Origin: Deltaproteobacteria bacterium
GTDB taxonomy: Bacteria; Myxococcota_A; Polyangia; Polyangiales; JADJMO01
Length of the DNA stretch: 64,000 nt
Reading direction: 5' to 3'
Assembly (NCBI GenBank): GCA_016182965.1
Contig: JACPFM010000069.1
Coordinates: 17,337-81,336 of the forward strand
Positions within the stretch are counted from its first letter, which is position 1. Each line of letters opens with the position of its first letter. The notes under the pieces are model-generated. The model was not told the DNA's origin and searched no databases. It was given only the letters and a program-made list of their open reading frames with translations. The position numbers and the translations under genes are program-made. Positions 51,458-60,385 of the stretch are shown here, piece after piece.

Positions 51458-52090
51458 CTAGCCGTGGAAGCCCCACGGGCGGACCGAGTCGACCGAGGCC
51501 TCCTCGTAGTGATAGACGTGCGCGCGCGGGCGGTGCTGCAGATGGCGCTCGCACCACAGCTGCGCGCCGTTGGTCTCGGCGCGGACCTTCGCACAGTCGG
51601 GGCACACCGGCTCGACCTGTGGCTCGCGCGCCTCGGGCGGGTGGTCCTTGGGGCGCACGACGACGACCGGGCAGCCGGAGACGCGCACGACCTCTTCGGC
51701 GACGGAGCCGAGCAGCGCGCGCTTGAAGCCGCGACGGCCGTGCGTGCCCACCACGACCAGATCGGCGTCGAGCTGCGCGGCGAGATCGGCGATCGCGCGG
51801 GCAGGCGCGCCGATGGCGACGTGCGCGACGACGGCGGAGACCTCGAGCACGCCGCGCCCGGCGATCTCTCGCTGAATCGCGGCGTGGAGGAGCTCCTTGA
51901 GCGCGTCGAGCTCGTCGCCCGTCGAGGGGATCGCTCCCACCAGCGGGTCGACCATGGGCTCGATCACGCGAATCGCGTGCACTTCAGTGGGCTTGCGGCC
52001 GGCCGCGAGGTCGAGCGCGTAGGCGAGCGCACGCTCGCCGAGCTCGGTCGCGTCGACGCCGACCACGATCTTGCGGAGGCTCTGGTCCAT
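51458..52090 (-). CDS. Universal stress protein with C-terminal Cys/His extension
   Basis: 210 residues. UspA fold at 1-150: LRKIVVGVDATELGERALAY, then GTHGRRGFKRALLGSVAEEV and CPVVVVRP (ATP-binding GxxG...GSV). The extra ~55 residues contain PVCPDCAKVRAETNGAQLWC then ERH, a CxxC-CxxH arrangement that could bind zinc. Typical UspA ends near 150. ATG 52090 follows a GGGAGGG ribosome site. Second gene of the operon. Confidence 0.88.
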   Translation of the reverse strand: MDQSLRKIVVGVDATELGERALAYALDLAAGRKPTEVHAIRVIEPMVDPLVGAIPSTGDELDALKELLHAAIQREIAGRGVLEVSAVVAHVAIGAPARAIADLAAQLDADLVVVGTHGRRGFKRALLGSVAEEVVRVSGCPVVVVRPKDHPPEAREPQVEPVCPDCAKVRAETNGAQLWCERHLQHRPRAHVYHYEEASVDSVRPWGFHG

Positions 52091-52107
52091 GGGTCCCTCC
52101 CAGTGGC

Positions 52108-52494
52108 TCAACCAGGACCCGTGACCTCGAGGGAGCCGCGCATCGCGGCAGTGAGCTCGGGGTACGCGAGCGGCTTGGGGAACACGCGGGTCTCTTGATC
52201 GAGCAGGTCGTCGAGCCGCGTCAGTAGCTCGGGATAGCCGGTGACGATGAAGACAGGCATGCGCGGGTTGCGCGACCGCGCATAACGGGCGACGGCGATG
52301 CCGTCGGCGTGGGGCATGCGGAGATCGGTGACCAGCGCGTCGGGCAGAGGTGTGCGCGACAGCCGCGCGATCGCGGCCGCGCCATCGGTCGCGAGCTCGA
52401 CCTCGAACCCGTCTTCGCCGAGGAGGCGCGCCAGGAGGCGAGCGGTGCGGACGTCGTCGTCGACGACCAGAACGCGCTTCCTCACTTCAGACAT
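52108..52494 (-). CDS. Single-domain response regulator (receiver only)
   Basis: 128 residues: KRVLVVDDDVRTARLLARLL, phospho-Asp in DALVTDLRMPHADG, Thr in FIVTGYPELL, Lys in RVFPKPLAYPEL. No output domain, so it would act through protein contacts or as a phosphate sink. First gene of the operon with a universal stress protein, CBS and ldh. ATG 52494 lies 16 nt from a good sigma-54 site. Confidence 0.9.
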   Translation of the reverse strand: MSEVRKRVLVVDDDVRTARLLARLLGEDGFEVELATDGAAAIARLSRTPLPDALVTDLRMPHADGIAVARYARSRNPRMPVFIVTGYPELLTRLDDLLDQETRVFPKPLAYPELTAAMRGSLEVTGPG

Positions 52495-52509
52495 ACCATT
52501 CCCCCAACC

Positions 52510-52525
52510 AGCAACCGCCATGCCG
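52510..52525 (-). promoter_or_regulatory. Sigma-54 promoter before the receiver gene (CGGCATGGCGGTTGCT)
   Basis: Reading leftward, CGGCATG, four bases, TTGCT: GG and GC at the invariant -24/-12 positions with correct 10-nt spacing. It drives the receiver, universal stress, CBS, ldh operon. Confidence 0.7.
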
Positions 52526-52582
52526 CCGGGACGGAGCCCCAGGGACGCACGAATGCGTGGAGCACCCGCGGCACGCACGAAT

Positions 52583-52590
52583 TGCTTGCG
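52583..52590. promoter_or_regulatory. Candidate activator site TGCTTGCG
   Basis: TGCTTGCG lies between two divergent sigma-54 promoters, 58 nt from one and 160 nt from the other, a usual place for an NtrC-type enhancer. GCTTGCG or GTTTGCG recurs near the other sigma-54 sites (reverse strand of 41471-41477, 57251-57258, 62153-62159). Confidence 0.35.
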
Positions 52591-52749
52591 CAGTTACGAA
52601 CGTGATGCGGGATGCATGCCGAGCCGTGCGTCGCTTCGCCGCACGATTCATGCGCCGAGACAAGCACCGTCCCGCCCGCCAAGGCTCGTCGTTTCGCGCA
52701 GGACCTGCGCAGCCCCGCAGAACGTGCGCCCGGTCCGCCGAGACCGCCA

Positions 52750-52765
52750 CGGTACGTGGCTTGCT
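52750..52765 (+). promoter_or_regulatory. Sigma-54 promoter before the second universal stress gene (CGGTACGTGGCTTGCT)
   Basis: CGGTACG, four bases, TTGCT: GG/GC with 10-nt spacing, 12 nt upstream of ATG 52778. Divergent from the site at 52510-52525 across a 283-nt gap with no coding content. Confidence 0.68.
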
Positions 52766-52777
52766 GAAATGAGGAGC

Positions 52778-53245
52778 ATGCCGACGATCCGCCGCATCCT
52801 CGTGCCGACCGATTTCTCCCGGTGTTCCGAGGCAGCCATGGACTACGCGCTCGACCTCGCGCAGAAGCTCGGCGCGCAGGTGCAGCTGCTCCATGTCTGG
52901 GAGGTGCCCGTCGGCATCGGGGTCGAGGCCATCCACGTGGTCTCCCTGCCCGAGGGGGGGCGGGCGAGCCTCGCGGAGTTCGTCCGAGGCGAGGCCGAGA
53001 AGGAGCTCGGCCGTTTGATGACCAGCCTGAAAGAGCGCGGCTTCACCGTCCAGGCGAAGCTCACGACCGGTGAGCCGGGTCGACAGATCGTCGACGCCGC
53101 CAAGGAGGCCGACCTGGTGGTCATGGGCACCCACGGTCGCGGCGCGGTCGCCCACTTCCTGCTCGGAAGCGTCACCGAGCGGGTGATCCGCAAATCGACG
53201 ACGCCTGTGCTCACCATCCGTGTGCCCGAGGCGGAGGCGTCATGA
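52778..53245 (+). CDS. Universal stress protein UspA family
   Basis: 155 residues: IRRILVPTDFSRCSEAAMDY, then ADLVVMGTHGRGAVAHFLLG and SVTERVIRKSTTPVLTI with the ATP-binding G-loop. Standard single-domain size. The end overlaps a CBS gene. Controlled by the adjacent sigma-54 site; probably protective in low-energy states. Confidence 0.92.
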   Translation: MPTIRRILVPTDFSRCSEAAMDYALDLAQKLGAQVQLLHVWEVPVGIGVEAIHVVSLPEGGRASLAEFVRGEAEKELGRLMTSLKERGFTVQAKLTTGEPGRQIVDAAKEADLVVMGTHGRGAVAHFLLGSVTERVIRKSTTPVLTIRVPEAEAS

Positions 53246-53603
53246 TCGACCGGCTCGAGACGCGCACGTCGGCTGCATCGTGGTGGTGCAGGACCGGCGG
53301 CCCGTCGGGATCGTCACGGATCGGGATCTCGCGCTGCGCGTCGTCGCCGCGGACGCGCCGTCGACGACGCCGGTGTCCACGGTGATGACCGTCGACCCGA
53401 CGACGCTCCCGGTGCACGCCACCGTCGACACCGCCCTCCGCACGATGCGCATGGCGGGCTCGCGTCGCCTCCCGCTGGTCGACGACGACGGCCACCTCGT
53501 GGGGATCGTCACCCACGACGACATCTTCGTCAGCTTCGCGCGCGAGCTCGGCGAGCTCGGCGAGGGCATCGAGTCCGCCGTCGACTCGTCGGAGCTTCGA
53601 TGA
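53220..53603 (+). CDS. CBS-domain protein, N-terminally degenerate
   Basis: 127 residues from GTG 53220. The frame joins the family only at HVGCIVVVQDRRPVGIVTDR, missing most of the first half of CBS 1, then has a full CBS 2 (VSTVMTVDPTTLPVHATVDT, RRLPLVDDDGHLVGIVTHDD). The natural ATG at 53242, overlapping the UspA stop as ATGA, gives MIDRLETR, a normal CBS start, but in another frame. A deletion with frameshift near 53255-53270 would explain both. It may be a pseudogene or a truncated but still expressed protein. Confidence 0.7.
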   Translation: MCPRRRRHDRPARDAHVGCIVVVQDRRPVGIVTDRDLALRVVAADAPSTTPVSTVMTVDPTTLPVHATVDTALRTMRMAGSRRLPLVDDDGHLVGIVTHDDIFVSFARELGELGEGIESAVDSSELR

Positions 53604-53641
53604 CGCAGGTTCGCCCCGTACGCATCGTCATCACCAGATCA

Positions 53642-53719
53642 GTCGTCAGTCATCAGTCGGAGAGAGCGAGAAGCCCCGCTGCCATCTCGGCTGACGACTG
53701 ATGACTGACGACTGATGAC
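53642..53719. repeat. Convergent-junction inverted heptad element E
   Basis: GTCGTCA and GTCATCA (53642-53655) face TGACGAC, TGATGAC, TGACGAC, TGATGAC (53692-53719). Shortest spacer of the set (36 nt). Lies between the CBS gene and the convergent NtrC-type regulator; the 174-nt gap is otherwise empty. Confidence 0.9.
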
Positions 53720-53777
53720 CCGGCGCGCGCGAGCAGCGCCAACGCCGACGCGCGACGCAGCATGCGCAACTACGAAG

Positions 53778-55151
<1,374 letters not shown>

Positions 55152-55163
55152 GGGATTTCCTCG

Positions 55164-56747
55164 TCAGACGCTCGGTTGCGCGAGCGGAAGAGTAGCGCGG
55201 AACACGGTCCGACCGGGGCGACTCTCGAAGGTTATCGTCCCGCTGTGGTCCGTCACGATACGGTGCACGATGGCCAAGCCGAGCCCCGTCCCGTTCGGCT
55301 TGGTGGAGTAGAAGGCGTCGAAGATCGGCGCGGAGGGATCGGACAGGCCCGGCCCCTGATCCTCGACCTCGATGAGCGCGTGCAGCGGCAGCCGACGCGC
55401 GCGAACGCCCACGCGACCGCCGCCGGTCGGGGCCATCGCCTCGACGGCGTTCTGCACGAGGTTGAGGAGCACCTGCTCGATCTTCACGCGGTCGGCGTCG
55501 ATCACGAGGTCGGCCGCCGGCATGTCGAGGTCGAGCGAGCAGCGCGCGGCCGCGACCTGCGGCGCGACCAGCTGCCCGATGCGCTCGCACATGCGCTGCA
55601 CGACGACGGGCTGGCGATCGAGCGGCTTGGGCCGCGCGAAGTCGAGGAACTCGGTGACCAGCTGCGAGAGGCGGGTGATCTCGTCGCCGACGACGCGCAC
55701 CGCCTCGAGCGCTTCGGGGTTGGCGCCCGACTTCTTCAGCCCGCGTTCGAGGAACGTGATGTGGAGGTGGGCACCGTTGAGCGGGTTTCGGATCTCGTGG
55801 GCGAGGCCCGCGGCCAGCGTGCCGACGGCAGCGAGCTTCTCGGCCTGCCTCGTGCGCTCGGCGAGCGCCGCTTCCTCGGTGACGTCGCGGCCGATGGCGA
55901 AGGCGACCACCTCTTCGTTCGGCGACGGCGTGTGCGCCACCGACCACTCGACGATGCGCAGGCGACCGGCGCGCGTGCGCAGGGGGCACTCGCGGACGAC
56001 GTGCTGACCGCGGCGGCCGTCGATCACCTCGAGGATGGCGTCGCGGTGCGGGCCGCCGCCTTCGACGAACAGCGCGTCGAGGAAGGCGTGGCCGAACACC
56101 TGGTCGCGGGGCGTCTGCGAGGCGCGCTCGGCCGCCTCGTTGAACAGCACGATGCGCCCCTGTCGGTCGATCCCGACCACGAGGTAGGGCGCCAGCTCGA
56201 CGGCGTGGGCGTAGAGGTGCTCGTTACGCGCGAGCGCGCGGCCGAGCGAAGACCGCTCGAGCGCGGCGAGCCGCTCCAGCCGTTCGTTGAAGTCGTCGTG
56301 GTAGGTCTCGAGCATGATCGCGAGCTCGAGATCGAGCGCGCGCGTGATCGCCGCACGCACGGCGCGTGCCCGCTCGCCCATCTTCTCGTCGGCGATGGCG
56401 TCGAACGCCACGTGGATCAGCGCCATCGCGGTGAAGACGTACCGTTGCGGCAGCCCGATTCGCACGTGGACGACGCCGATCTTCACCGTCTCGGCCACGT
56501 ACGCGTCGTCGCGCGCGCCGGTGCAGACCCGCTCCATCCACCGGACGAGCGACCGCTGGAGTCGCTGGATCTGGTCCTCGCCGCTGATGACCGCGTGGGC
56601 GTGCTCGTGCTCGCGGATGCGGTCGTAGAACTCCTGCGAGATCCGCGGAAATTCGGGGGCGGCGACCTTGTAGAACGCCCGGAGGTTCTCGAGGTCTTCG
56701 TCGCCGAAGCGGACATAACGCCGGAGCTCGTCGAAGCGTGCCTTCAC
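55164..56747 (-). CDS. Globin-coupled sensor histidine kinase
   Basis: 527 residues. Residues 1-160 form a sensor globin like that of Anaeromyxobacter AfGcHK: RRYVRFGDEDLENLRAFYKV, distal Tyr41 in EFYDRIREHEHAHA and proximal His94 in VVHVRIGLPQRYVFTAMALI. A PAS domain (185-300: YLVVGIDRQGRIVLFNEAAE) and a kinase with GLAHEIRNPLNGAHLH, NLVQNAVEAMAP, EDQGPGL and GTGLGLAIVHRI follow. It probably senses O2 (or NO/redox) at heme iron and phosphorylates the downstream NtrC-type regulator. GTG start. Confidence 0.94.
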   Translation of the reverse strand: MKARFDELRRYVRFGDEDLENLRAFYKVAAPEFPRISQEFYDRIREHEHAHAVISGEDQIQRLQRSLVRWMERVCTGARDDAYVAETVKIGVVHVRIGLPQRYVFTAMALIHVAFDAIADEKMGERARAVRAAITRALDLELAIMLETYHDDFNERLERLAALERSSLGRALARNEHLYAHAVELAPYLVVGIDRQGRIVLFNEAAERASQTPRDQVFGHAFLDALFVEGGGPHRDAILEVIDGRRGQHVVRECPLRTRAGRLRIVEWSVAHTPSPNEEVVAFAIGRDVTEEAALAERTRQAEKLAAVGTLAAGLAHEIRNPLNGAHLHITFLERGLKKSGANPEALEAVRVVGDEITRLSQLVTEFLDFARPKPLDRQPVVVQRMCERIGQLVAPQVAAARCSLDLDMPAADLVIDADRVKIEQVLLNLVQNAVEAMAPTGGGRVGVRARRLPLHALIEVEDQGPGLSDPSAPIFDAFYSTKPNGTGLGLAIVHRIVTDHSGTITFESRPGRTVFRATLPLAQPSV

Positions 56748-56765
56748 CTTTGCACCCTCACGCGC

Positions 56766-57158
56766 TCAATGGCGCCCGTGCTCGAGGCCGTCGAGCACGG
56801 ACGACAGCAGTCGCTCCGCGTCGGTGGCAGTGAAGATGCCGACCACGCGCTCGCCCGACACGACGATGGCGACGTCGGCGTGGCGCTCGGCCATGGCCCG
56901 CGCGACGTCGGACGCCGGGCTACCAGGATCGACGACGAGCGGCTCGCGGTGCATCACCTCGCTCACCAGGCGGAACGGCGCCCCCTGCACGTCGGCGGAC
57001 GAGATGACGCCCACCAGACGGCCCTCGTCGCGCACGGGGAGATGACCGACGCGGAAGTCGTCCATCACGCGACGCGCCGCTTCGACCGTGACCTCGGTGC
57101 CGATCGTGTAAGGGGCCACGGTCATCCACCGATCGATCGTGGTCGGCGTGGTGGGCAT
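56766..57158 (-). CDS. Two-CBS-domain protein heading the globin-kinase operon
   Basis: 130 residues: TIDRWMTVAPYTIGTEVTVE, RVGHLPVRDEGRLVGVISSA then DV, VSEVMHREPLVVDPGSPASD and ADVAIVVSGERVVGIFTATD. A complete CBS pair, predicted adenine-nucleotide sensor. The start ATG 57158 was preferred over an upstream in-frame ATG because it starts the CBS fold and is 14 nt from a sigma-54 site. 18 nt before the kinase gene: a three-gene operon. Confidence 0.92.
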   Translation of the reverse strand: MPTTPTTIDRWMTVAPYTIGTEVTVEAARRVMDDFRVGHLPVRDEGRLVGVISSADVQGAPFRLVSEVMHREPLVVDPGSPASDVARAMAERHADVAIVVSGERVVGIFTATDAERLLSSVLDGLEHGRH

Positions 57159-57171
57159 CCGGCCAGCCCAG

Positions 57172-57187
57172 AGCAACGTGCGTGCCC
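57172..57187 (-). promoter_or_regulatory. Sigma-54 promoter of the CBS/globin-kinase/NtrC operon (GGGCACGCACGTTGCT)
   Basis: Read leftward, GGGCACG, four bases, TTGCT: differs from the -24/-12 consensus at only the first base. 13 nt upstream of ATG 57158. It implies that the sigma-54 activator drives its own synthesis. Confidence 0.8.
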
Positions 57188-57250
57188 TGCTCCGGATCGG
57201 CAAATGCGCTGAATCACTGCAGTTCAGGCTCGCGCAAACCATGCGCATTA

Positions 57251-57258
57251 CGCAAGCA
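57251..57258. promoter_or_regulatory. Candidate activator site CGCAAGCA
   Basis: CGCAAGCA (TGCTTGCG on the other strand) is 64 nt upstream of the sigma-54 site at 57172-57187. It is the same octamer as at 52583-52590. Confidence 0.35.
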
Positions 57259-57408
57259 GTGCGGTCACGTCGGTGACGGAGCGCGTGCGCGCAGGTCGTC
57301 GCGGGAACGCTCCGGTCGGCCGTTCGACCTCGATCGCCCGATCACGGCGCTGAAGCTGACGATCGCTCGTGCGCGTTCCCCCCCGGTCCCACCCACGAGC
57401 GCCGCAAG

Positions 57409-57792
57409 CTACTTCTTGAACGAGCGGATCTTGGCGACCAGGCCGTCGACGACGGCGGGCTTGCTCTCGAGATCCGGGTTCGGCGGCATGGTGGTGGCCT
57501 TGCCGACAGCGGCGCCTCCCTTGACGATGATCTTCCGGAGTTCGTCGTCCTTGACCTGCCCCTGCCAGGCGGCGTCGGTGTAGTCGCGCGGCTTCGGGTT
57601 CAGCGAGGCGGCGGCGGGGCCGCTGCCCTTGCCGTCGTCGCCATGGCACGTGACGCACCGCTGCTTGAAGATCTCGGCGGCTTCGGGGCTGACCGCGCTC
57701 GCGGTGGAGCCGGTGCCGCCCTCATCTTTCTTCGAACAACCGAGGCCGAACACGGCGATCACGGCGATGACCGAGACGAAACGGAGACCCAT
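57409..57792 (-). CDS. Small c-type cytochrome lipoprotein
   Basis: 127 residues: signal MGLRFVSVIAVIAVFGLGCS with lipobox, then a class I heme c domain with CVTCHGDDGKGSGPAAASLN, ATTMPPNPDL (axial Met). A periplasmic electron carrier, possibly feeding the cbb3 oxidase or NosZ. Strong ribosome site GGGAGGAG before ATG 57792. Monocistronic. Confidence 0.92.
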   Translation of the reverse strand: MGLRFVSVIAVIAVFGLGCSKKDEGGTGSTASAVSPEAAEIFKQRCVTCHGDDGKGSGPAAASLNPKPRDYTDAAWQGQVKDDELRKIIVKGGAAVGKATTMPPNPDLESKPAVVDGLVAKIRSFKK

Positions 57793-58074
57793 GGGATCAC
57801 TCCTCCCGCCCGTGGGCGGTCGATGGAACCCGCCCCTCGAGGCGGGGTGGCATGCTAGCTGAGACCGGTCGTCGGTGGTGGAACGAGGGCCACGCTCGCG
57901 ACGGGGCTCCTGTCCATGGGTTCCGTCAGGAGAACGCATCTTCGTCGTCGGAAGCGCAAGAAATGCGGCCCGCAAGACGCGCGCAGGGGTCGCGATGGTC
58001 GCCCAGAGCACTGCTTTTTCGCATGCCGGGCCCTGCTTTTGAGCATGGCCTCTTTCTTGTTAGGGGGGCCAACC

Positions 58075-58812
58075 GTGACGCCGCTCGAAACCCGCCCCCC
58101 GGTCACGCCCATCGAGAAACTCCTGGGGGCGAGCCGCCTCTTCGGACAGCTGCCCGCCGCCACGCTGGCGAGCCTCGCGGCCCGTACGGTCCGGCGTAGC
58201 GCCAGGCGCGGCGAGCGCCTGTTCCGAGCCGGCGAGCCTGCGCTGCGGTTCAACCTCATCCTTTCGGGGGTGGTGAAGATCGTGCGCCCCGTCGCCGACG
58301 GCACCGAGGCGATCGTCGGGCTGTTCGGGCCGCGCGAGAGCATCGGCGACCCGGCCGTCCTCGAGCGCGGGACCTACATGGCCGACGCGGTCGTCGCCAG
58401 CGAGCACGGCGAGATCCTGTCGATCGACGCAGCGCCCGTCCTGGTCCTCGCGCAGCGGTCCATCGAGGTCGCCAACGCCATCGTGCGCACGTTGCTCGAC
58501 CATACGCGCGCGCTCCACGAGAAGATCGGGATCATGAGCGCGGGCTCGGTTCCCAAGCGGCTGGCCACGCTCTTCTTGGCGCTCGGCGAGCGCTTCGGCG
58601 ACGAGCAGGAAGACGGCACGCTGTGCATGCCCATCGCGCTCTCGCGCGGCGAGCTCGCCTGCCTCGTCGGTGCGCGCGTCGAGACGACGATCCGCACCGT
58701 CCGTCGCTGGGAGCGCGCCGACATCCTCGAGACCACGAGCGAAGGCTTCTGCATCAAGGACGTCCGCGCGCTGGTCGAAGAGACGCGCGCGCGCGGCGCC
58801 CGCGACGACTGA
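58075..58812 (+). CDS. Crp/Fnr-family transcription regulator
   Basis: 245 residues: a cyclic-nucleotide-binding-like beta barrel (LFRAGEPALRFNLILSGVVK then IVRPVADGTEAIVGLFGPRE), a dimer helix and an FNR-type helix-turn-helix (LSRGELACLVGARVETTIRT). No Cys cluster of the FNR 4Fe-4S kind in the N-terminus, so it does not sense O2 by that means. It is similar to regulators of denitrification or microaerobic genes. GTG 58075 follows an AGGGGGG sequence; ATG 58045 is an alternative start. Confidence 0.9.
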   Translation: MTPLETRPPVTPIEKLLGASRLFGQLPAATLASLAARTVRRSARRGERLFRAGEPALRFNLILSGVVKIVRPVADGTEAIVGLFGPRESIGDPAVLERGTYMADAVVASEHGEILSIDAAPVLVLAQRSIEVANAIVRTLLDHTRALHEKIGIMSAGSVPKRLATLFLALGERFGDEQEDGTLCMPIALSRGELACLVGARVETTIRTVRRWERADILETTSEGFCIKDVRALVEETRARGARDD

Positions 58813-58850
58813 TCGGTCGTTTGCACTGCGGTTCGCCGCGGTGATGACCG

Positions 58851-58920
58851 GGTCCAAGGTCGAAGGTCGAAGGTCGAAGGGGCCCGAGCAAGGCGGGGCC
58901 GCCGTTCGTACCTTCGACGT
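58851..58920. repeat. Convergent-junction heptad element F (GGTCGAA)
   Basis: GGTCCAA then GGTCGAA three times (58851-58878) face a single degenerate TTCGACG (58914-58920). It is the inner-layer heptad of elements C and D occurring alone, between the Crp/Fnr gene and the convergent hemG. Confidence 0.82.
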
Positions 58921-59005
58921 CCCTCGCCTGTGAGGCGATGAGGTCACGCCCAGGCCTTCGACCGGGCCTGCGCGGCCCACGGAACGGCAGCGGCCGCGAA
59001 CCGAT

Positions 59006-60385
59006 TCAGGCGGTGAGCGCCTCGGCGAGCTTCTTCCCGCCGTCGAGCACGCCCGCGATGCCGGGGCCGTCGAAGGCGGCACCGGCGAGGTGCAGAGCTC
59101 CGCCCCCGCCCCCGCCCCCGAGAGAGGCCGCGCGCTCGCGCGCCTCGCGCACACGCGCGCGGTGACCGACCTCGGCGACGGCGCTCGCGTACGGGAACCG
59201 CTGGATCGCCGCCCACCGCGGCTCGCCGAGCTTGACGAAGCGCCGGAGCTCGCGGAGCACCGCCTCGATCAGCGCGTCGTCGTCGCCGGTGACCACGTCG
59301 GGCGCGCGCGACGGATCGACCACCGCTCGGACCACCGCGAGATCGTCGCGCACGCGCGTCGGCCACTTGGCGTGCACGAACGTGATGGACGGGAAGGCCG
59401 CTCCCTCGATGCGCGGAACGAGCAGGCCGCTGCCCTCCGGGAGCGACACGTCGCCGCGTCCGAACCCGAGGACCACGCTGGTCGACGAGCGCATCACCAC
59501 CTGACGGAGCACGTCGCCGAGCTCGGCCGCGATCGGTCCGAGCAACGCGGCGGTCTCCGGCGGGGGCGTGGCGACCACCACCGTGCGCGCGCGAACGGAG
59601 CCCCCGTCGGCGAACGAGGCGCGAAAGCCGTCGGGCTGACGGGCGAGCGCGACGGTGCGACGGCCGCGGACCACCCGATCGCCGAGGGCGCGCGCGAGCG
59701 CGTTCACGAGCGCCTGCATCCCGCCGCCGGGGGCGCGCAACGAGGGCGGCTGCGCGCCCCGAGTGCTCGCCAGCGCGCGGATGACGCTGCCCCCGACGCC
59801 GGACAGCTGCGGGAACACGGCGTCGGTCTCCAGCCGATCGAGATCGCCGCCGTGCATGCCGGCGACGAGCGGCTCGACGAGCACGTCCTTGACCTCGCGG
59901 CCGAGGCGTCGCTCGACGATCTGGCCGAGCGAGAGTCCGTCGGTCGAGCGCGGCGGCATGAGCAGATCGCACGCCGCGCGGAGCTTGCCGCGGAGCGACA
60001 CCAGGGGCGTGGTCGCGAGCGCGCCGAAGTCGCGGGGGACCCCGAGCACGAGCCCCTCGGGCATCTTGGAGATGCGCCCCTTTCGCACGACCTGGACGCA
60101 ACGAACGGCCGCCGAGGGGCGCACCATCGCGACGCCGAGCGCCTCGCATACCTCGAGCGTGCCGGCGTCTCGCGCGACGAGGACGTCGGGGCCGAGGTCG
60201 ACGACCGAGCCTTCGTGCCGGACCGTGCGCACGTTGCCGCCGACACGGCCTTCGGCCTCGACGAGGAGCACGCGTCGGTCGGGCGCGCGCCGCAAGAGGT
60301 TCCACGCCACGGCGAGCCCGGCCATGCCGCCGCCGACGATCAGGGTGTCGATCGTCTCGGCTGGCGAGTCGGCTGGAGCCGTCAC
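59006..60385 (-). CDS. hemG: Protoporphyrinogen oxidase
   Basis: 459 residues, FAD-dependent HemY type: TLIVGGGMAGLAVAWNLLRR, VEAEGRVGGNVRTVRHEG, VEPLVAGMHGGDLDRL, APGGGMQALVNALAR and the closing LAGAAFDGPGIAGVLDGGKK. It oxidises protoporphyrinogen (or coproporphyrinogen) IX with O2 in heme synthesis. GTG 60385 overlaps the radical SAM stop by 4 nt. The symbol hemY is also in use. Confidence 0.92.
   Translation of the reverse strand: MTAPADSPAETIDTLIVGGGMAGLAVAWNLLRRAPDRRVLLVEAEGRVGGNVRTVRHEGSVVDLGPDVLVARDAGTLEVCEALGVAMVRPSAAVRCVQVVRKGRISKMPEGLVLGVPRDFGALATTPLVSLRGKLRAACDLLMPPRSTDGLSLGQIVERRLGREVKDVLVEPLVAGMHGGDLDRLETDAVFPQLSGVGGSVIRALASTRGAQPPSLRAPGGGMQALVNALARALGDRVVRGRRTVALARQPDGFRASFADGGSVRARTVVVATPPPETAALLGPIAAELGDVLRQVVMRSSTSVVLGFGRGDVSLPEGSGLLVPRIEGAAFPSITFVHAKWPTRVRDDLAVVRAVVDPSRAPDVVTGDDDALIEAVLRELRRFVKLGEPRWAAIQRFPYASAVAEVGHRARVREARERAASLGGGGGGGALHLAGAAFDGPGIAGVLDGGKKLAEALTA

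Noticed and set aside
53242..53302. ATG 53242 as start of the CBS gene
   Set aside because: It is out of frame with the CBS domain; kept only as evidence of a frameshift.
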